Translations under genes and position numbers: made by a program
NCBI RefSeq assembly: GCF_023509015.1
Contig: NZ_CP094975.1
Location: 3,047,501-3,111,500, forward strand
From: Pseudomonas abieticivorans
Lineage (GTDB): Bacteria > Pseudomonadota > Gammaproteobacteria > Pseudomonadales > Pseudomonadaceae
Direction: 5' to 3'
DNA length: 64,000 bases
Shown here: piece by piece, positions 54,125 to 62,286 of the stretch
Position numbering within the stretch: the first letter of the stretch is position 1
How the letters are laid out: each line of letters opens with the position of its first letter
Notes under the pieces: model-generated
Told to the model about the DNA's origin: nothing
Seen by the model: the letters and a program-made list of their open reading frames with translations, nothing else
Databases searched by the model: none

Positions 54125-54643
54125 ATGGATCATTTGGTATTGACGGTTTTCGCGCCCGATAAACCAGGGCAGGTCGAACGCATCGCCCAATGCATCGCCG
54201 AGCACAATGGCAACTGGCTGGAGAGCCGCATGTCGCGCATGGCCGGGCAGTTCGCCGGCATTTTGCGGGTGGCAGTGCCTAACGAGACCTATGAGGAATT
54301 GGTGGGGGCGCTGCACGGCCTGGCCGACCATGGCATCCGGGTGCTGATCGCCGAGAGCGGTATCGAGCAGGCGTGTACCTGGAAACCCATTGCCATGGAG
54401 CTGATCGGTAACGACCGGCCTGGCATCGTGCGTGATATCACCCGCTTGCTGACCGAGCAGGGCGTCAATGTCGAGCGCCTGGTCACTGACGTGCGCCCGG
54501 CACCGATGAGCAGCGAGCCGCTGTTCCATGCCGAGGCTGTATTGGGGGTGCCGTTGAACCTGCCTCTGGATCAGTTGCAGGCGCGGCTGGAAACCTTGGC
54601 GGATGATTTGATGGTGGAGTTGGTGTTGCGTACGGATGCTTGA
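54125..54643 (+). CDS. GcvR-like double ACT-domain regulator
   Basis: A 172-residue protein made of two ACT domains (residues ~1-80 and ~88-170; each has the hydrophobic strand pattern and a G-x-x-G/D turn: FAPDKPGQVERIAQCIAEHNGN and NDRPGIVRDITRLLTEQGVN). It matches the glycine cleavage system transcriptional repressor family (GcvR), which in E. coli controls gcv genes through GcvA. No gcv genes are nearby. A role in glycine sensing would fit the glycine-producing cluster elsewhere in the window, but that link is inference. Confidence 0.82.
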   Translation: MDHLVLTVFAPDKPGQVERIAQCIAEHNGNWLESRMSRMAGQFAGILRVAVPNETYEELVGALHGLADHGIRVLIAESGIEQACTWKPIAMELIGNDRPGIVRDITRLLTEQGVNVERLVTDVRPAPMSSEPLFHAEAVLGVPLNLPLDQLQARLETLADDLMVELVLRTDA

Positions 54644-54687
54644 GCCAATACGCCGCTCCTGCACAGGGGAGTCGGCGTGGAGGGGTA

Positions 54688-55575
54688 TCAGCGCTTGCTG
54701 CGCAAGCTCAACCACGCATCGACGCTGTACACCGCAAGCCCGGCCCAAATGAATAGGAATGCCGTGAGGTTGCTGGCCGTCAGGTGTTCGCCATACAAGG
54801 TTACCGCCAGCAACAGCACCAGAGTCGGCGCCAGGTACTGCAGAAAGCCCAGCGTGGTGTAGGGCAAGTGCCGGGCCGCGGCGTTGAAGCTCACCAGCGG
54901 CACCAGGGTGATGGGCCCCGCCAACATCAACAGCAAGCCCTGCGCGCTGCTCCAGAACTCAGGCTGGGCGCTTTGCGCTTCGGTGTTCAGCGCCAACCAG
55001 ACAATCGCCACGGGCACCAGCATCCAGGTTTCCACCACCAGCCCCGGCAGCGCCTTGACGGGTGCTTGCTTGCGGATCAGCCCATAGAAGCCAAAAGTCA
55101 GTGCCAGTGCCAGGGAGATCCAGGGCAGGCTGCCCACGTGCCAGATCTGCTGCGCAACGCCAATCACGGCCAACGCCACGGCCACCCACTGCATGCGCCG
55201 CAAGCGCTCACCCAAAAGCAGCATGCCCAACAACACGTTCACCAGCGGGTTGATGTAGTAACCCAGGCTCGCTTCAAGCATGCGCCCGTTGTTTACCGCC
55301 CACACGTAGATCAGCCAGTTGGCCGCGATCAGCAACCCGCTACCGGCCAGGATCGCCAGCCGACTCGGGTTGTCGCGCAGTTCCCGCCACCAGTTGGGGT
55401 GTTTCCAGACCACGAGCAACAGTGAGCCGAAAAACGCCGACCAGAGCACCCGGCTGACGATGATCTCCACCGCCGGCACCGCCTGGATGGCTTTGAAATA
55501 GAGCGGGAACAGACCCCAGCAGATGTAGGCCGTGAGGCCCAGAATGTACCCGCGACGCGGGTTGGCGGCTTGCAT
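54688..55575 (-). CDS. rarD: EamA-family permease RarD
   Basis: A 295-residue, ten-helix inner-membrane permease of the drug/metabolite transporter superfamily. RarD signatures are GLTAYICWGLFPLYFKAI at the start and EASLGYYINPLVNVLLGMLLLGERL in the middle. Substrate unknown; the name refers to chloramphenicol-sensitivity phenotypes of relatives. It is convergent with the ACT-domain gene across a G/C hairpin at 54650-54678. Confidence 0.92.
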   Translation of the reverse strand: MQAANPRRGYILGLTAYICWGLFPLYFKAIQAVPAVEIIVSRVLWSAFFGSLLLVVWKHPNWWRELRDNPSRLAILAGSGLLIAANWLIYVWAVNNGRMLEASLGYYINPLVNVLLGMLLLGERLRRMQWVAVALAVIGVAQQIWHVGSLPWISLALALTFGFYGLIRKQAPVKALPGLVVETWMLVPVAIVWLALNTEAQSAQPEFWSSAQGLLLMLAGPITLVPLVSFNAAARHLPYTTLGFLQYLAPTLVLLLAVTLYGEHLTASNLTAFLFIWAGLAVYSVDAWLSLRSKR

Positions 55576-55640
55576 GCAAAATCCTTAGAAGGTGGAGCAG
55601 CTTGAAGCTTCAAGCTACGAGCTTCAAGTAAGTGCAGGTT

Positions 55641-55663
55641 GGCGTATGGCGTATGGCGTATGG
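55641..55663. repeat. Short tandem repeat of GGCGTAT (three units)
   Basis: Three exact copies of GGCGTAT are followed by GG, next to a palindromic stretch (GCTTGAAGCTTCAAGC, 55602-55617, with a second CTTCAAG at 55622). It lies between srkA and rarD, close to the srkA stop; possibly a slippage-prone remnant of a dispersed repeat. Confidence 0.7.
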
Positions 55664-55676
55664 CTTGCAGCAACTC

Positions 55677-56651
55677 CTAGAAAAGCTTTAAGGGCTCTTC
55701 ATTGAGTGCCGCCAGTTGCTCGCGCAAGGCCAGTACCTGGTCGCCCCAATAGCGTTCGGTGCCAAACCAGGGAAAGCTACGGGGGAACGCCGGGTCGTCC
55801 CAACGGCGTGCCAGCCAAGCACTGTAATGCATCAGGCGCAGGGCGCGCAGGGGTTCTATCAACGCCAGTTCGCGAGGGTTGAAGTCGTGGAACTCGCTGT
55901 AGCCATCCATCAGTTCCGACAACTGGCCCATGCATTCCTGGCGATCACCGGCCAGCATCATCCACAGGTCCTGTACGGCCGGGCCCATGCGGCAGTCGTC
56001 CAGGTCGACGATATGGAATACCTCGTCGCGGCACATCATGTTGCCCGGGTGGCAATCACCGTGCATGCGGATGTTCTGGTGCGGGGTTTCCTTGTACACC
56101 TGCTCCACGCGCTTGAGCACATCACGGGCAACGGACTCGTAGGCCGGCAATAGGCTGCGGGGGATGAAGTTGCCTTCAAGCAGGGTGTCCAAGGAATCGT
56201 GGCCGAAGTTCTTCACGCCCAGTGCCTCGCGGTGCTCGAACGGGCGGGTGGCGCCCACGGCATGCAAGCGGCCGAGCAGTTGGCCCAGCCGATACAGCTG
56301 GTCGAGATTGCCTGGCTCTGGCGCGCGGCCACCGCGGCGCGGGAACAGCGTGAAACGAAAGCCCGCGTGCTCGAACAGGCTGGCGCCGTTGTGCACCATG
56401 GGCGCGACCACCGGCACTTCGCAGTCGGCAAGCTCGGCAGTGAAGGCGTGTTCTTCCAGTATCGCCTCGTTGGTCCAGCGCGCAGGGCGGTAGAACTTGG
56501 CGATCAGTGGCTCGGCATCTTCGATGCCAACCTGGTAAACCCGGTTCTCGTAGCTGTTGAGCGCCAGGACGCGGGCGTCGCTCAAAAAGCCGATGCTTTC
56601 GACGGCATCGAGGACCAGATCGGGTGTCAGTGTTGCAAACGGGTGGGACAT
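55677..56651 (-). CDS. srkA: Stress response serine/threonine kinase SrkA (YihE/RdoA)
   Basis: A 324-residue kinase of the APH/choline-kinase-like superfamily, found next to dsbA in enterobacteria. It begins MSHPFATLTPDLVLDAVES, with a catalytic loop MHGDCHPGNMMCRDE (residues ~198-212) and a DFG-like VDLDDCRMGPAVQDLW. The ATG at 56651 is five bases after AGGAG. Known relatives protect against programmed death under stress. A role in envelope stress response is inferred from family. Confidence 0.92.
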   Translation of the reverse strand: MSHPFATLTPDLVLDAVESIGFLSDARVLALNSYENRVYQVGIEDAEPLIAKFYRPARWTNEAILEEHAFTAELADCEVPVVAPMVHNGASLFEHAGFRFTLFPRRGGRAPEPGNLDQLYRLGQLLGRLHAVGATRPFEHREALGVKNFGHDSLDTLLEGNFIPRSLLPAYESVARDVLKRVEQVYKETPHQNIRMHGDCHPGNMMCRDEVFHIVDLDDCRMGPAVQDLWMMLAGDRQECMGQLSELMDGYSEFHDFNPRELALIEPLRALRLMHYSAWLARRWDDPAFPRSFPWFGTERYWGDQVLALREQLAALNEEPLKLF

Positions 56652-56729
56652 GCTCACTCCTGCGCGCAGCAGGCTGCCGCGTCCGGCCTCCCATGGTAGC
56701 GCAGACGCAGCGTTAAAGGGGCACTGCGA

Positions 56730-58613
56730 TCAGGTGCCGATCACGCCACCGTCCTCGCGGCTGATGGCCATGACCGAAGAGCGGGGTTTGCCGCCCGGCA
56801 AATGCTCGGGGAAGGTCGAACCGCCGTTTTCGCCAGGGTGCTGAATGCCAACGAACAGCGTCTTGTGGTCGGGGGCGAAGCTGATGCCCGTGACCTCGCA
56901 GCCCACCGGGCCAACCATGAAACGGCGGATCTCGCCGCTGTGCGGGTCGGCGCAGAGCATCTGGTTATTGCCCATGCCAGCAAAGTCGCCGGTGTTGCTG
57001 ACATCGCCGTCGGTCAGTATCCACAGGCGCCCGGCGTCGTCGAAACCCAGGCCGTCGGGGCTGTTGAACATATTCTGCGCGGTGATATTGGCCGAGCCCG
57101 CCTTGGTGTTGCCGGGGTGGGCGAGAGGATTGCCGGCCACCACGAACAAGTCCCAACTGAAGGTCATGGCGCCGTGGTCGCCTGCCGACTCGCGCCAGCG
57201 CAGGATTTGCCCGTAGACGTTCTTGTCCCGTGGGTTGGGGCCGCCGGCCGGTTGGCCTTCCTCGCCGCGCTTGATGTTGTTGGTGAGGGTGCAATAAACC
57301 TGGCCGTCCTTGGGGCTGACCACGATCCACTCGGGGCGGTCCATGCGCGTGGCCTTCAGGTGGCTGGCGGCTAACCGTGCATGGATCAGCACCTCGGCTT
57401 GGCTGGCGAAGCCGTTGCTGGCGTCCAGGCCGTGTTTGCCGTGGGTCAGTTCGACCCATTCGCCGCGCCCCTTGGGCCGGTCAGGGTTGTTGTCGCCGGC
57501 GTCGAAACGGGCGACGTACAGCGTGCCATGGTCGAGCAGGTCGCGCTTGCCGGATGCGATGGCGTCGCGGCTGATGAACTTGTAGATGAACTCGCCGCGC
57601 TCATCATCGCCCATGTAGACCACGGCGCGACCGTCGGCGGTTTGCGCCAGGGCGGCATTTTCGTGCTTGAAGCGGCCCAAGGCCGTTCGTTTGATTGGTG
57701 TGGATTTAGGATCGAACGGGTCGATTTCCACCACCCAGCCGTGACGGTTCAGTTCGTTGGGGTTCTTGGCCATGTCGAAACGTGGATCGTGGGGGTGCCA
57801 GTTCACATCTTTACTGGCAACTGTCACGCCGTAGCGCTTTTGCGCGGCATCGTAGGCTTGCGCGTTGTTACTGCTGCCGAAGCAGTCGGTGAAGTTTTCT
57901 TCGCAGGTGAGGTAGGTGCCCCATGGCGTCTTGCCGTTCGCACAGTTCTGGAAGGTGCCCAGCACGTGGGTGCCGCTGGGGTCGGCGGCGGTCTTGAGCA
58001 GGTCGTGGCCGGCTGCCGGGCCGCTGACCGTGATCGGCGCGTTGCCGTGGATGCGTCGGTTGTAGGGCGAGCCCTGCACGAACTGCCACTGGCCGCCCTT
58101 GCGCTGTACCTCGATCACCGATACGCCTTCGCAGGCCAGGGCCTTGCGCACCTCCTCGGCCGACTGCGGCGCGCCGCCATGGGCGTACAGGTAGCGGTAG
58201 TTGGTGTATTCGTTGTTGATTGCCATCAGTGCGCGGTCGGGCTCGCCAGGGAACGGGAACAGGCTCATGCCGTCGTTGTTGTCGCCGAACTGGGCTTCCT
58301 GGTCTTGCGCGCTGCCTTGGCCGCTGGGGTCGAAGGCGGGGCCGCCCTTGTGCAGGGGTTGGCCCCAACTGATCAACACCTGGGCCTTGTAGCCGGGCGG
58401 CAGGCTGATGCTGTCGGCGGTAGCGGCGGCGATCGGATCGAAGCCCAGCAACGGGCTTTGGCTGACGACCGCCGCCAGCGCGCTGCGGCTCAATGTGCCG
58501 CCACCCAGAAACATTGCTGCGCCGAACAGCGCACCGGCGCCAATGAATTTACGACGGCTGAGGCCAACCATCTGTTCAAGGTCGGTGGTTTGGTTTTCTT
58601 CTAATAGCTGCAT
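56730..58613 (-). CDS. phoX: PhoX family alkaline phosphatase (Tat-exported)
   Basis: A 627-residue calcium/iron-dependent phosphatase (DUF839/PhoX). The N-terminus has a twin-arginine signal (LSRRKFIGAGALFGAAMF, residues ~19-36), so it is exported folded. The catalytic part includes NNDGMSLFPFPGEPDRAL, CEENFTDCFGS, WVVEIDPFDPKS and DGLGFDDAGRLWILTDGD. It would release phosphate from esters under phosphate limitation; a Pho box was not identified. The family is usually 600-700 residues. Confidence 0.93.
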   Translation of the reverse strand: MQLLEENQTTDLEQMVGLSRRKFIGAGALFGAAMFLGGGTLSRSALAAVVSQSPLLGFDPIAAATADSISLPPGYKAQVLISWGQPLHKGGPAFDPSGQGSAQDQEAQFGDNNDGMSLFPFPGEPDRALMAINNEYTNYRYLYAHGGAPQSAEEVRKALACEGVSVIEVQRKGGQWQFVQGSPYNRRIHGNAPITVSGPAAGHDLLKTAADPSGTHVLGTFQNCANGKTPWGTYLTCEENFTDCFGSSNNAQAYDAAQKRYGVTVASKDVNWHPHDPRFDMAKNPNELNRHGWVVEIDPFDPKSTPIKRTALGRFKHENAALAQTADGRAVVYMGDDERGEFIYKFISRDAIASGKRDLLDHGTLYVARFDAGDNNPDRPKGRGEWVELTHGKHGLDASNGFASQAEVLIHARLAASHLKATRMDRPEWIVVSPKDGQVYCTLTNNIKRGEEGQPAGGPNPRDKNVYGQILRWRESAGDHGAMTFSWDLFVVAGNPLAHPGNTKAGSANITAQNMFNSPDGLGFDDAGRLWILTDGDVSNTGDFAGMGNNQMLCADPHSGEIRRFMVGPVGCEVTGISFAPDHKTLFVGIQHPGENGGSTFPEHLPGGKPRSSVMAISREDGGVIGT

Positions 58614-58707
58614 GATCAGGCTCCCTGCGGTTAGGCAGGTGACGCTAATCGGTGGTTGTGACGGATTGGTTGCAGTACATATTTGGCAATACCTTCTTCA
58701 GCAGGCC

Positions 58708-58826
58708 CTGTAGGAGCGGATTTATCCGCGAAAAGGCCACTGCGGTTTGTTAGGCAGGTTGCGTCGTCTGCTTCGCGGATAAATCCGCTCCTACATGCCA
58801 CCGTTCTGTAGGATTTATCCGCGAAG
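58708..58826. repeat. Cluster of three REP copies
   Basis: REP copies at 58708-58734, 58771-58794 and a shortened one at 58806-58826 (CTGTAGGATTTATCC, missing the GAGC part). The first pair is a REPIN with the same spacer type as at 12223-12255. They lie upstream of phoX and downstream of the small gene at 58926. Confidence 0.88.
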
Positions 58827-58925
58827 GCGTCTGCCTATATTCAACGATTTTTTTCGCAGGTTCATCCTACAGGGCGTGTTCACGAAGGCAAACAACATCG
58901 ACAAAGCCGACGAGGCGCTGGAGGC

Positions 58926-59159
58926 TCACGTATTCTGCGCCACCGCCAGAGCTTCACACCCCTCATGCAACAGTTGATAAGCCACATCGGCTACAGCGCT
59001 GAGGTCTTTGCCTTCTGCAAAGCTAGTGTTCATGCAGGAGAGGCTTCCCATCAGGTTGCGGATGGTTTGGAAGCGGCGGTCGGCGAATTCGATCAGGTCG
59101 CGAGGGGTTGCGCTGGGGTTGATAAGGAGGATTGGGGTTGCAGTATTTAGTTCATTCAT
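58926..59159 (-). CDS. Small hypothetical protein with the conserved RNA leader (copy 2)
   Basis: A 77-residue cytosolic protein starting MNELNTATPILLINP. Helical segments LIEFADRRFQTIRNLMGSL and LSAVADVAYQLLHEGCEAL resemble the layout of Pseudomonas DUF3077-type proteins (short strand, then two or three helices), although sequence identity with the 18046-18324 product is low. I chose the ATG at 59159 because the conserved RNA element ends just upstream; a longer frame from 59336 would be translated through that element. Function unknown. Confidence 0.65.
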   Translation of the reverse strand: MNELNTATPILLINPSATPRDLIEFADRRFQTIRNLMGSLSCMNTSFAEGKDLSAVADVAYQLLHEGCEALAVAQNT

Positions 59160-59210
59160 GATGTTTTTCCGGAGCATTAAATGATCCGCCAGCATCATTT
59201 GCACATGATG

Positions 59211-59364
59211 GGTGGCGGCTGTGCGCAGGTGTGCAAAACCGAGCTCCAGAGTCGGCAGACCCGCAGGTCTCCCGCGCACAGCCACCATAGCTGAACAACA
59301 GGCATAAATATGCCTGTTGCACAGATCAAGCGCCATAGCACTGCAGCACGGGTTTGCACGCCCG
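59211..59364 (-). ncRNA. Structured RNA / leader element upstream of a small gene (copy 2)
   Basis: The same architecture as at 18366-18502. On the minus strand, a 13-bp stem (59286-59274 with 59226-59214, one G-U pair) encloses the hairpin AGACCTGCGGGTCT (59270-59257) and a CCGA/TCGG arm leading to GGTTTTGCACACC (59240-59228). An upstream hairpin, CGGG-CGTGCAAA-CCCG (59364-59349), carries GTGCAAA in its loop, exactly complementary to TTTGCAC in the core. An A/T hairpin (ACAGGCATATTTATGCCTGT) lies between them. Base changes relative to copy 1 keep all stems and the loop-loop pairing. Confidence 0.62.
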
Positions 59365-59500
59365 GTCGTTAATTTGGAAACGACGGAATGACTATAGGGT
59401 GCGGGAGGTGAGGGTGACAGATAGCTACGTCCGAGAGTGCTGTAGGAAAAATCTCAGATATCAATTTTTAAGCCATGAGCACGCTGCCCCGGCAGTTTCG

Positions 59501-59842
59501 CTATGGCATGTATTTTTTATTTCGAAAAAACCAATGTGTTGGCTTTTTATCGGAGGGGAAGCATTTGCATTGAAAGACTGCTGCTATTAATGCTGTCCAG
59601 CGGATAAGTTCGTCGTCTGCGAAAGAATAAAAATATTCGGCAAGGAATAAGGGTTTTCCAAATTTTGCTATGTTTATATGTGCAGTTCCGCAAAAAAAAG
59701 AAAGCAGAATGCTAGCGAGCGGCCAGCGAAAAGTTGGGCGAGGGCCTGATGAAAAATTGGAAACTGTTCTGCATGCAATGAACGTGACCAAAGAGAGGGT
59801 GCAGTAGATAGCATAAATGGTGGTCGGGTTGTCACTTATCAT
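59501..59842 (-). CDS. Small membrane protein, putative orphan immunity partner
   Basis: A 113-residue protein starting MISDNPTTIYAIYCTLS, with two or three hydrophobic helices (~8-25, ~41-57 and ~83-95). Its start overlaps the end of the DUF4225 remnant (ATG within the last codons), a coupled arrangement common for effector/immunity pairs. Base composition is AT-rich like the remnant. I infer an immunity or accessory role from position only; the family is unknown to me, and the gene may itself be decaying. Confidence 0.5.
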   Translation of the reverse strand: MISDNPTTIYAIYCTLSLVTFIACRTVSNFSSGPRPTFRWPLASILLSFFCGTAHINIAKFGKPLFLAEYFYSFADDELIRWTALIAAVFQCKCFPSDKKPTHWFFRNKKYMP

Positions 59843-60125
59843 TGTTCAGCTCGTCGTGCATTGATATGATTGTTGCTGCGTTTCCGAAGCTTTCCACGAG
59901 CAGCGAAATCTCCCCCATCGCTTTATAACCGCGCACATAGTCCTGTTGTATGTGCCTAAATAGGCGCCAGCTTTCAGGTTTTATAACGCCCCGCAGTAGC
60001 CCATACCCTGACATTCCTAAGTCAATTGCCCCATAAGCTATATTACCCTCAGCCTCACTTCTTCCAAGCGCTTTGGAAACATGCTGATAACCCTTTCTCA
60101 AAAAGCCTTGTGCATTCGAACGACG
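59832..60125 (-). pseudogene. C-terminal remnant of a DUF4225 protein
   Basis: About 97 codons with the DUF4225 C-terminal pattern (GFLRKGYQHVSKALGR, then GNIAYGAIDLGMSGYGLLR and SWRLFRHIQQDYVRGYKAM). No N-terminal part or independent start codon with a ribosome-binding site precedes it; the frame is continuous with the broken hcp reading frame through one TAG at 60128-60126. This suggests that a deletion removed the end of hcp and the start of the DUF4225 gene. A TTG near 60101 could allow translation of the remnant, but that would be unusual. Confidence 0.72.
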
Positions 60126-60523
60126 CTATATTAGATTTTGTCCGTTCTCATAGACGTTGTTGGGCATGTCGACGTTGAGGTTGGCGATCTGGCCACCTGA
60201 GATTTCAATGGTGTAGTACTTTTCTCGGCCGCCGGACTCGGAAACTCGATAAAAGGAGATTTTGCAGTGCAACTCTCCCCTGTTCGCCAAGGCTTGGGCC
60301 AGTAGTGGGGAGGCTGCATCGATGTGTTTGGTGATGATGATGGGGTAATGGTAGAGCGATGGACGTTCCCGATGTTGGCCATGTTGTGAGTCAAGGACAG
60401 CACCATGATCTCGTTACGATGCTCGACCTGGCACTTGTTACCGATGGAGTCCTGAGTGGAGCACCCCGCGGAAATAAGCCCTTGAGTCGTTCCCGTTATG
60501 GTCATGTAGCCGTGGTTGGCCAT
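60126..60523 (-). pseudogene. Frameshifted and truncated hcp (type VI secretion tube protein)
   Basis: The first 56 codons (start MANHGYMTITG, then GLISAGCSTQDSIGNKCQ and LTHNMANIGNVHR) are a clear Hcp1-type N-terminus. At about 60355 the frame breaks by one base. The other frame carries the continuation (YHYPIIITKHIDAASPLLAQ, then GELHCKISFYRVSE and YYTIEISGGQIANLNVDMP) and stops at TAG (60128-60126), about 40 residues short of a normal Hcp. It therefore cannot make an intact hexamer-forming protein. No other type VI genes are in the window. Confidence 0.85.
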
Positions 60524-60631
60524 CGCGAGATCATCCGAAAAATGTGTAATCGCGAAACTTACAGACCAATATCAAGAAACTAAATCAGCCGATTCCCGAT
60601 TTTTTGTAGGATGCATCGCCTGTATGCCGGT

Positions 60632-61396
60632 TTACAAAGGCGTCCCCAGCAACACATACCCAGGTGCGAAAGAAACCAGCACCCTGCCACCCGCTTGCAG
60701 GCGCAACTCATCAACCCGCGCCGCGTCCGCCAATGCACACAACGTCTGCCCGTTCCGCAAGCCGATCCGCACTTCGCTCGGCCCTTGGAGGTCGGTAATG
60801 ATCTGCTCGACTTGCCCCAGCAGCCCGCTGTGCTGCGCCGGGCAAGTTTCGTGCGGGCCATGTAACTCCAACCAGCCGGCCTTGATCAACGCCACTACTT
60901 CGCTGCCCACCTCTAACTCAAGCTGCACGGTGCTCTCATGGGTGATCTGGGCGGTGAGGGCGTACTCGCCGCCCAGGTCCAGGGTGATCAGGTCATTGCG
61001 GCCTTGGGCGACGATGGCGCTGACGCGGCCCTGCAATTGGTTGCGCGCACTGGTGCGCATCATCAGGCGGCTGAGCAGGTCGAGGTCGCCGGCTTCTTCG
61101 GCTGCTTCCAGCACCTGGGCTTGCAGCGATTGCAGGCGCAGGTACAGGCGCAACACCCGTTCACCTTCACTTGAAAGTTTGGCGCCACCGCCACCCTTGC
61201 CGCCGACCGCACGCTCGACCAACGGCTTGGGCGTGAGGTTGTTCAGTTCGTCGATCGCATCCCACGTGGCCTTGTAGCTCAGCCCGGCGCTTTTGGCGGC
61301 GCGGGTAATGGAACCTTGCTCGGCGATGTGCTGCAGCAGGGCGATGCGTTGCGGGCGGCGGGCAATGTACTGGGTCAGCAGGGCGGAAATCGGCAT
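60632..61396 (-). CDS. modE: ModE-type molybdate-responsive regulator
   Basis: A 254-residue protein: an N-terminal winged helix-turn-helix of LysR/ModE type (QHIAEQGSITRAAKSAGLSYKATWDAIDELN, ~20-50) and two C-terminal TOBE/MOP molybdate-binding domains (~115-185 and ~190-254; SARNQLQGRVSAIVAQGRND, then GAGWL-like KAGWLELHGPHE). It should repress or activate genes when molybdate is bound. I place the start at MPISALLTQ (61396), just inside a palindrome that may be its own operator; an upstream in-frame start would overlap that palindrome. No molybdate transport genes are in the window. Confidence 0.87.
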   Translation of the reverse strand: MPISALLTQYIARRPQRIALLQHIAEQGSITRAAKSAGLSYKATWDAIDELNNLTPKPLVERAVGGKGGGGAKLSSEGERVLRLYLRLQSLQAQVLEAAEEAGDLDLLSRLMMRTSARNQLQGRVSAIVAQGRNDLITLDLGGEYALTAQITHESTVQLELEVGSEVVALIKAGWLELHGPHETCPAQHSGLLGQVEQIITDLQGPSEVRIGLRNGQTLCALADAARVDELRLQAGGRVLVSFAPGYVLLGTPL

Positions 61397-61404
61397 GGGG
61401 GGCG

Positions 61405-61428
61405 CGCTGTATCTGGTTTTATATAGCG
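61405..61428. promoter_or_regulatory. Candidate ModE operator overlapping the modE start region
   Basis: An inverted repeat of CGCTGTATC and CGCTATATA (read from each side) with an A/T centre lies 9-32 bases upstream of the modE ATG. It resembles ModE-binding palindromes (CGnTATATA-type half-sites), suggesting autoregulation. The short distance to the ATG leaves little room for a leader. Confidence 0.6.
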
Positions 61429-61457
61429 TTGGACGTTGCCCGCAAGCCTTGGCCAAG

Positions 61458-62195
61458 TCAAGCGCTGCCAGGCTTTGGCGTGCGCGCCAGGCAGTACACG
61501 TCGACCCGCGCAGCCCCGGCCTTGAGCAATAGCAGCGCCAGGGCCTGGGCGGTGGCGCCGGTGGTCAGCACATCGTCGACCAGCGCCAGGTGGCGGCCCT
61601 TGATGCGTGCGCCGGGGGCCAGGGTGAAGGCGCCCTGCAGGTTGCGTAGGCGGGCGCGGGCGTTCAGTTCCTGCTGGGCCTGGGTGTCGTGGGGGCGCAG
61701 CAACATGTGCTCGTCGCAGGGGATGTTCAGCTGTTTGCCCAGCCAACCGGCCACCATGGCAGCCTGGTTGTAGCCGCGCTGGCGCAGGCGTTTACGGCCC
61801 ATGGGCACCGGCAGCAGGCAGCCTGGGCGGGGTAGGCCTTCGTCGAATCGGTGCGCCAGCCAGTGCCCTAGCAGTTCGCTTAACAAGCGCCCGATGGGCC
61901 AGCGGCCGTGATGTTTGAAGCGGTTGACCAAGGCGTCCAGCGGAAAGCCGAAATGCCAAGGCGCCTCTACTCGGGTGAACGCAGGCGATTGGCGGTTGCA
62001 GGCGCCACAGAGCATGCCGGTGATAGGCAAGGGCAGGGCGCACCTTTCGCAGCGCTGGTCCAGCCAGGGCAGTTCGGCCTCGCAGGGCACGCATAGCGGG
62101 TAGGCCTGATCGGTGGGCTCATCGCATAACAAGCAGGTGTGGTTGTTTTTTGACCAGATGTAAACCGAGCGTCCGTGACCAGGTTGACAGTTCAT
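61458..62195 (-). CDS. comF: ComF family phosphoribosyltransferase-like protein
   Basis: A 245-residue protein with an N-terminal zinc-finger-like region (CLLCDEP, CVPCEAEL, CERC, CGACN; residues ~21-67) and a C-terminal PRTase domain with the PRPP-binding loop LALVDDVLTTGATAQAL. ComF proteins assist DNA uptake during competence in several bacteria. The DDVLTTGAT motif is intact. It is divergent from bioB. The exact reaction in Pseudomonas is not established. Confidence 0.9.
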   Translation of the reverse strand: MNCQPGHGRSVYIWSKNNHTCLLCDEPTDQAYPLCVPCEAELPWLDQRCERCALPLPITGMLCGACNRQSPAFTRVEAPWHFGFPLDALVNRFKHHGRWPIGRLLSELLGHWLAHRFDEGLPRPGCLLPVPMGRKRLRQRGYNQAAMVAGWLGKQLNIPCDEHMLLRPHDTQAQQELNARARLRNLQGAFTLAPGARIKGRHLALVDDVLTTGATAQALALLLLKAGAARVDVYCLARTPKPGSA

Positions 62196-62286
62196 GCGTC
62201 TTCCTTAAATATGCCCAATAACCGTGTCGCGCCTGTGGGTTATCCATGACCCCAGCGCCAGCCCAAGCATAAACAAGGAATCGCCC

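Noticed and set aside
12197..58826. Possible CRISPR-like repeat array from the many GGATTTATCC repeats
   Set aside because: The copies are dispersed, palindromic and paired in inverted orientation, with no regular unique spacers. They are REP/REPIN elements.
59354..59590. A 78-codon plus-strand frame
   Set aside because: Odd composition, no ribosome-binding site, and antisense to the putative immunity gene.
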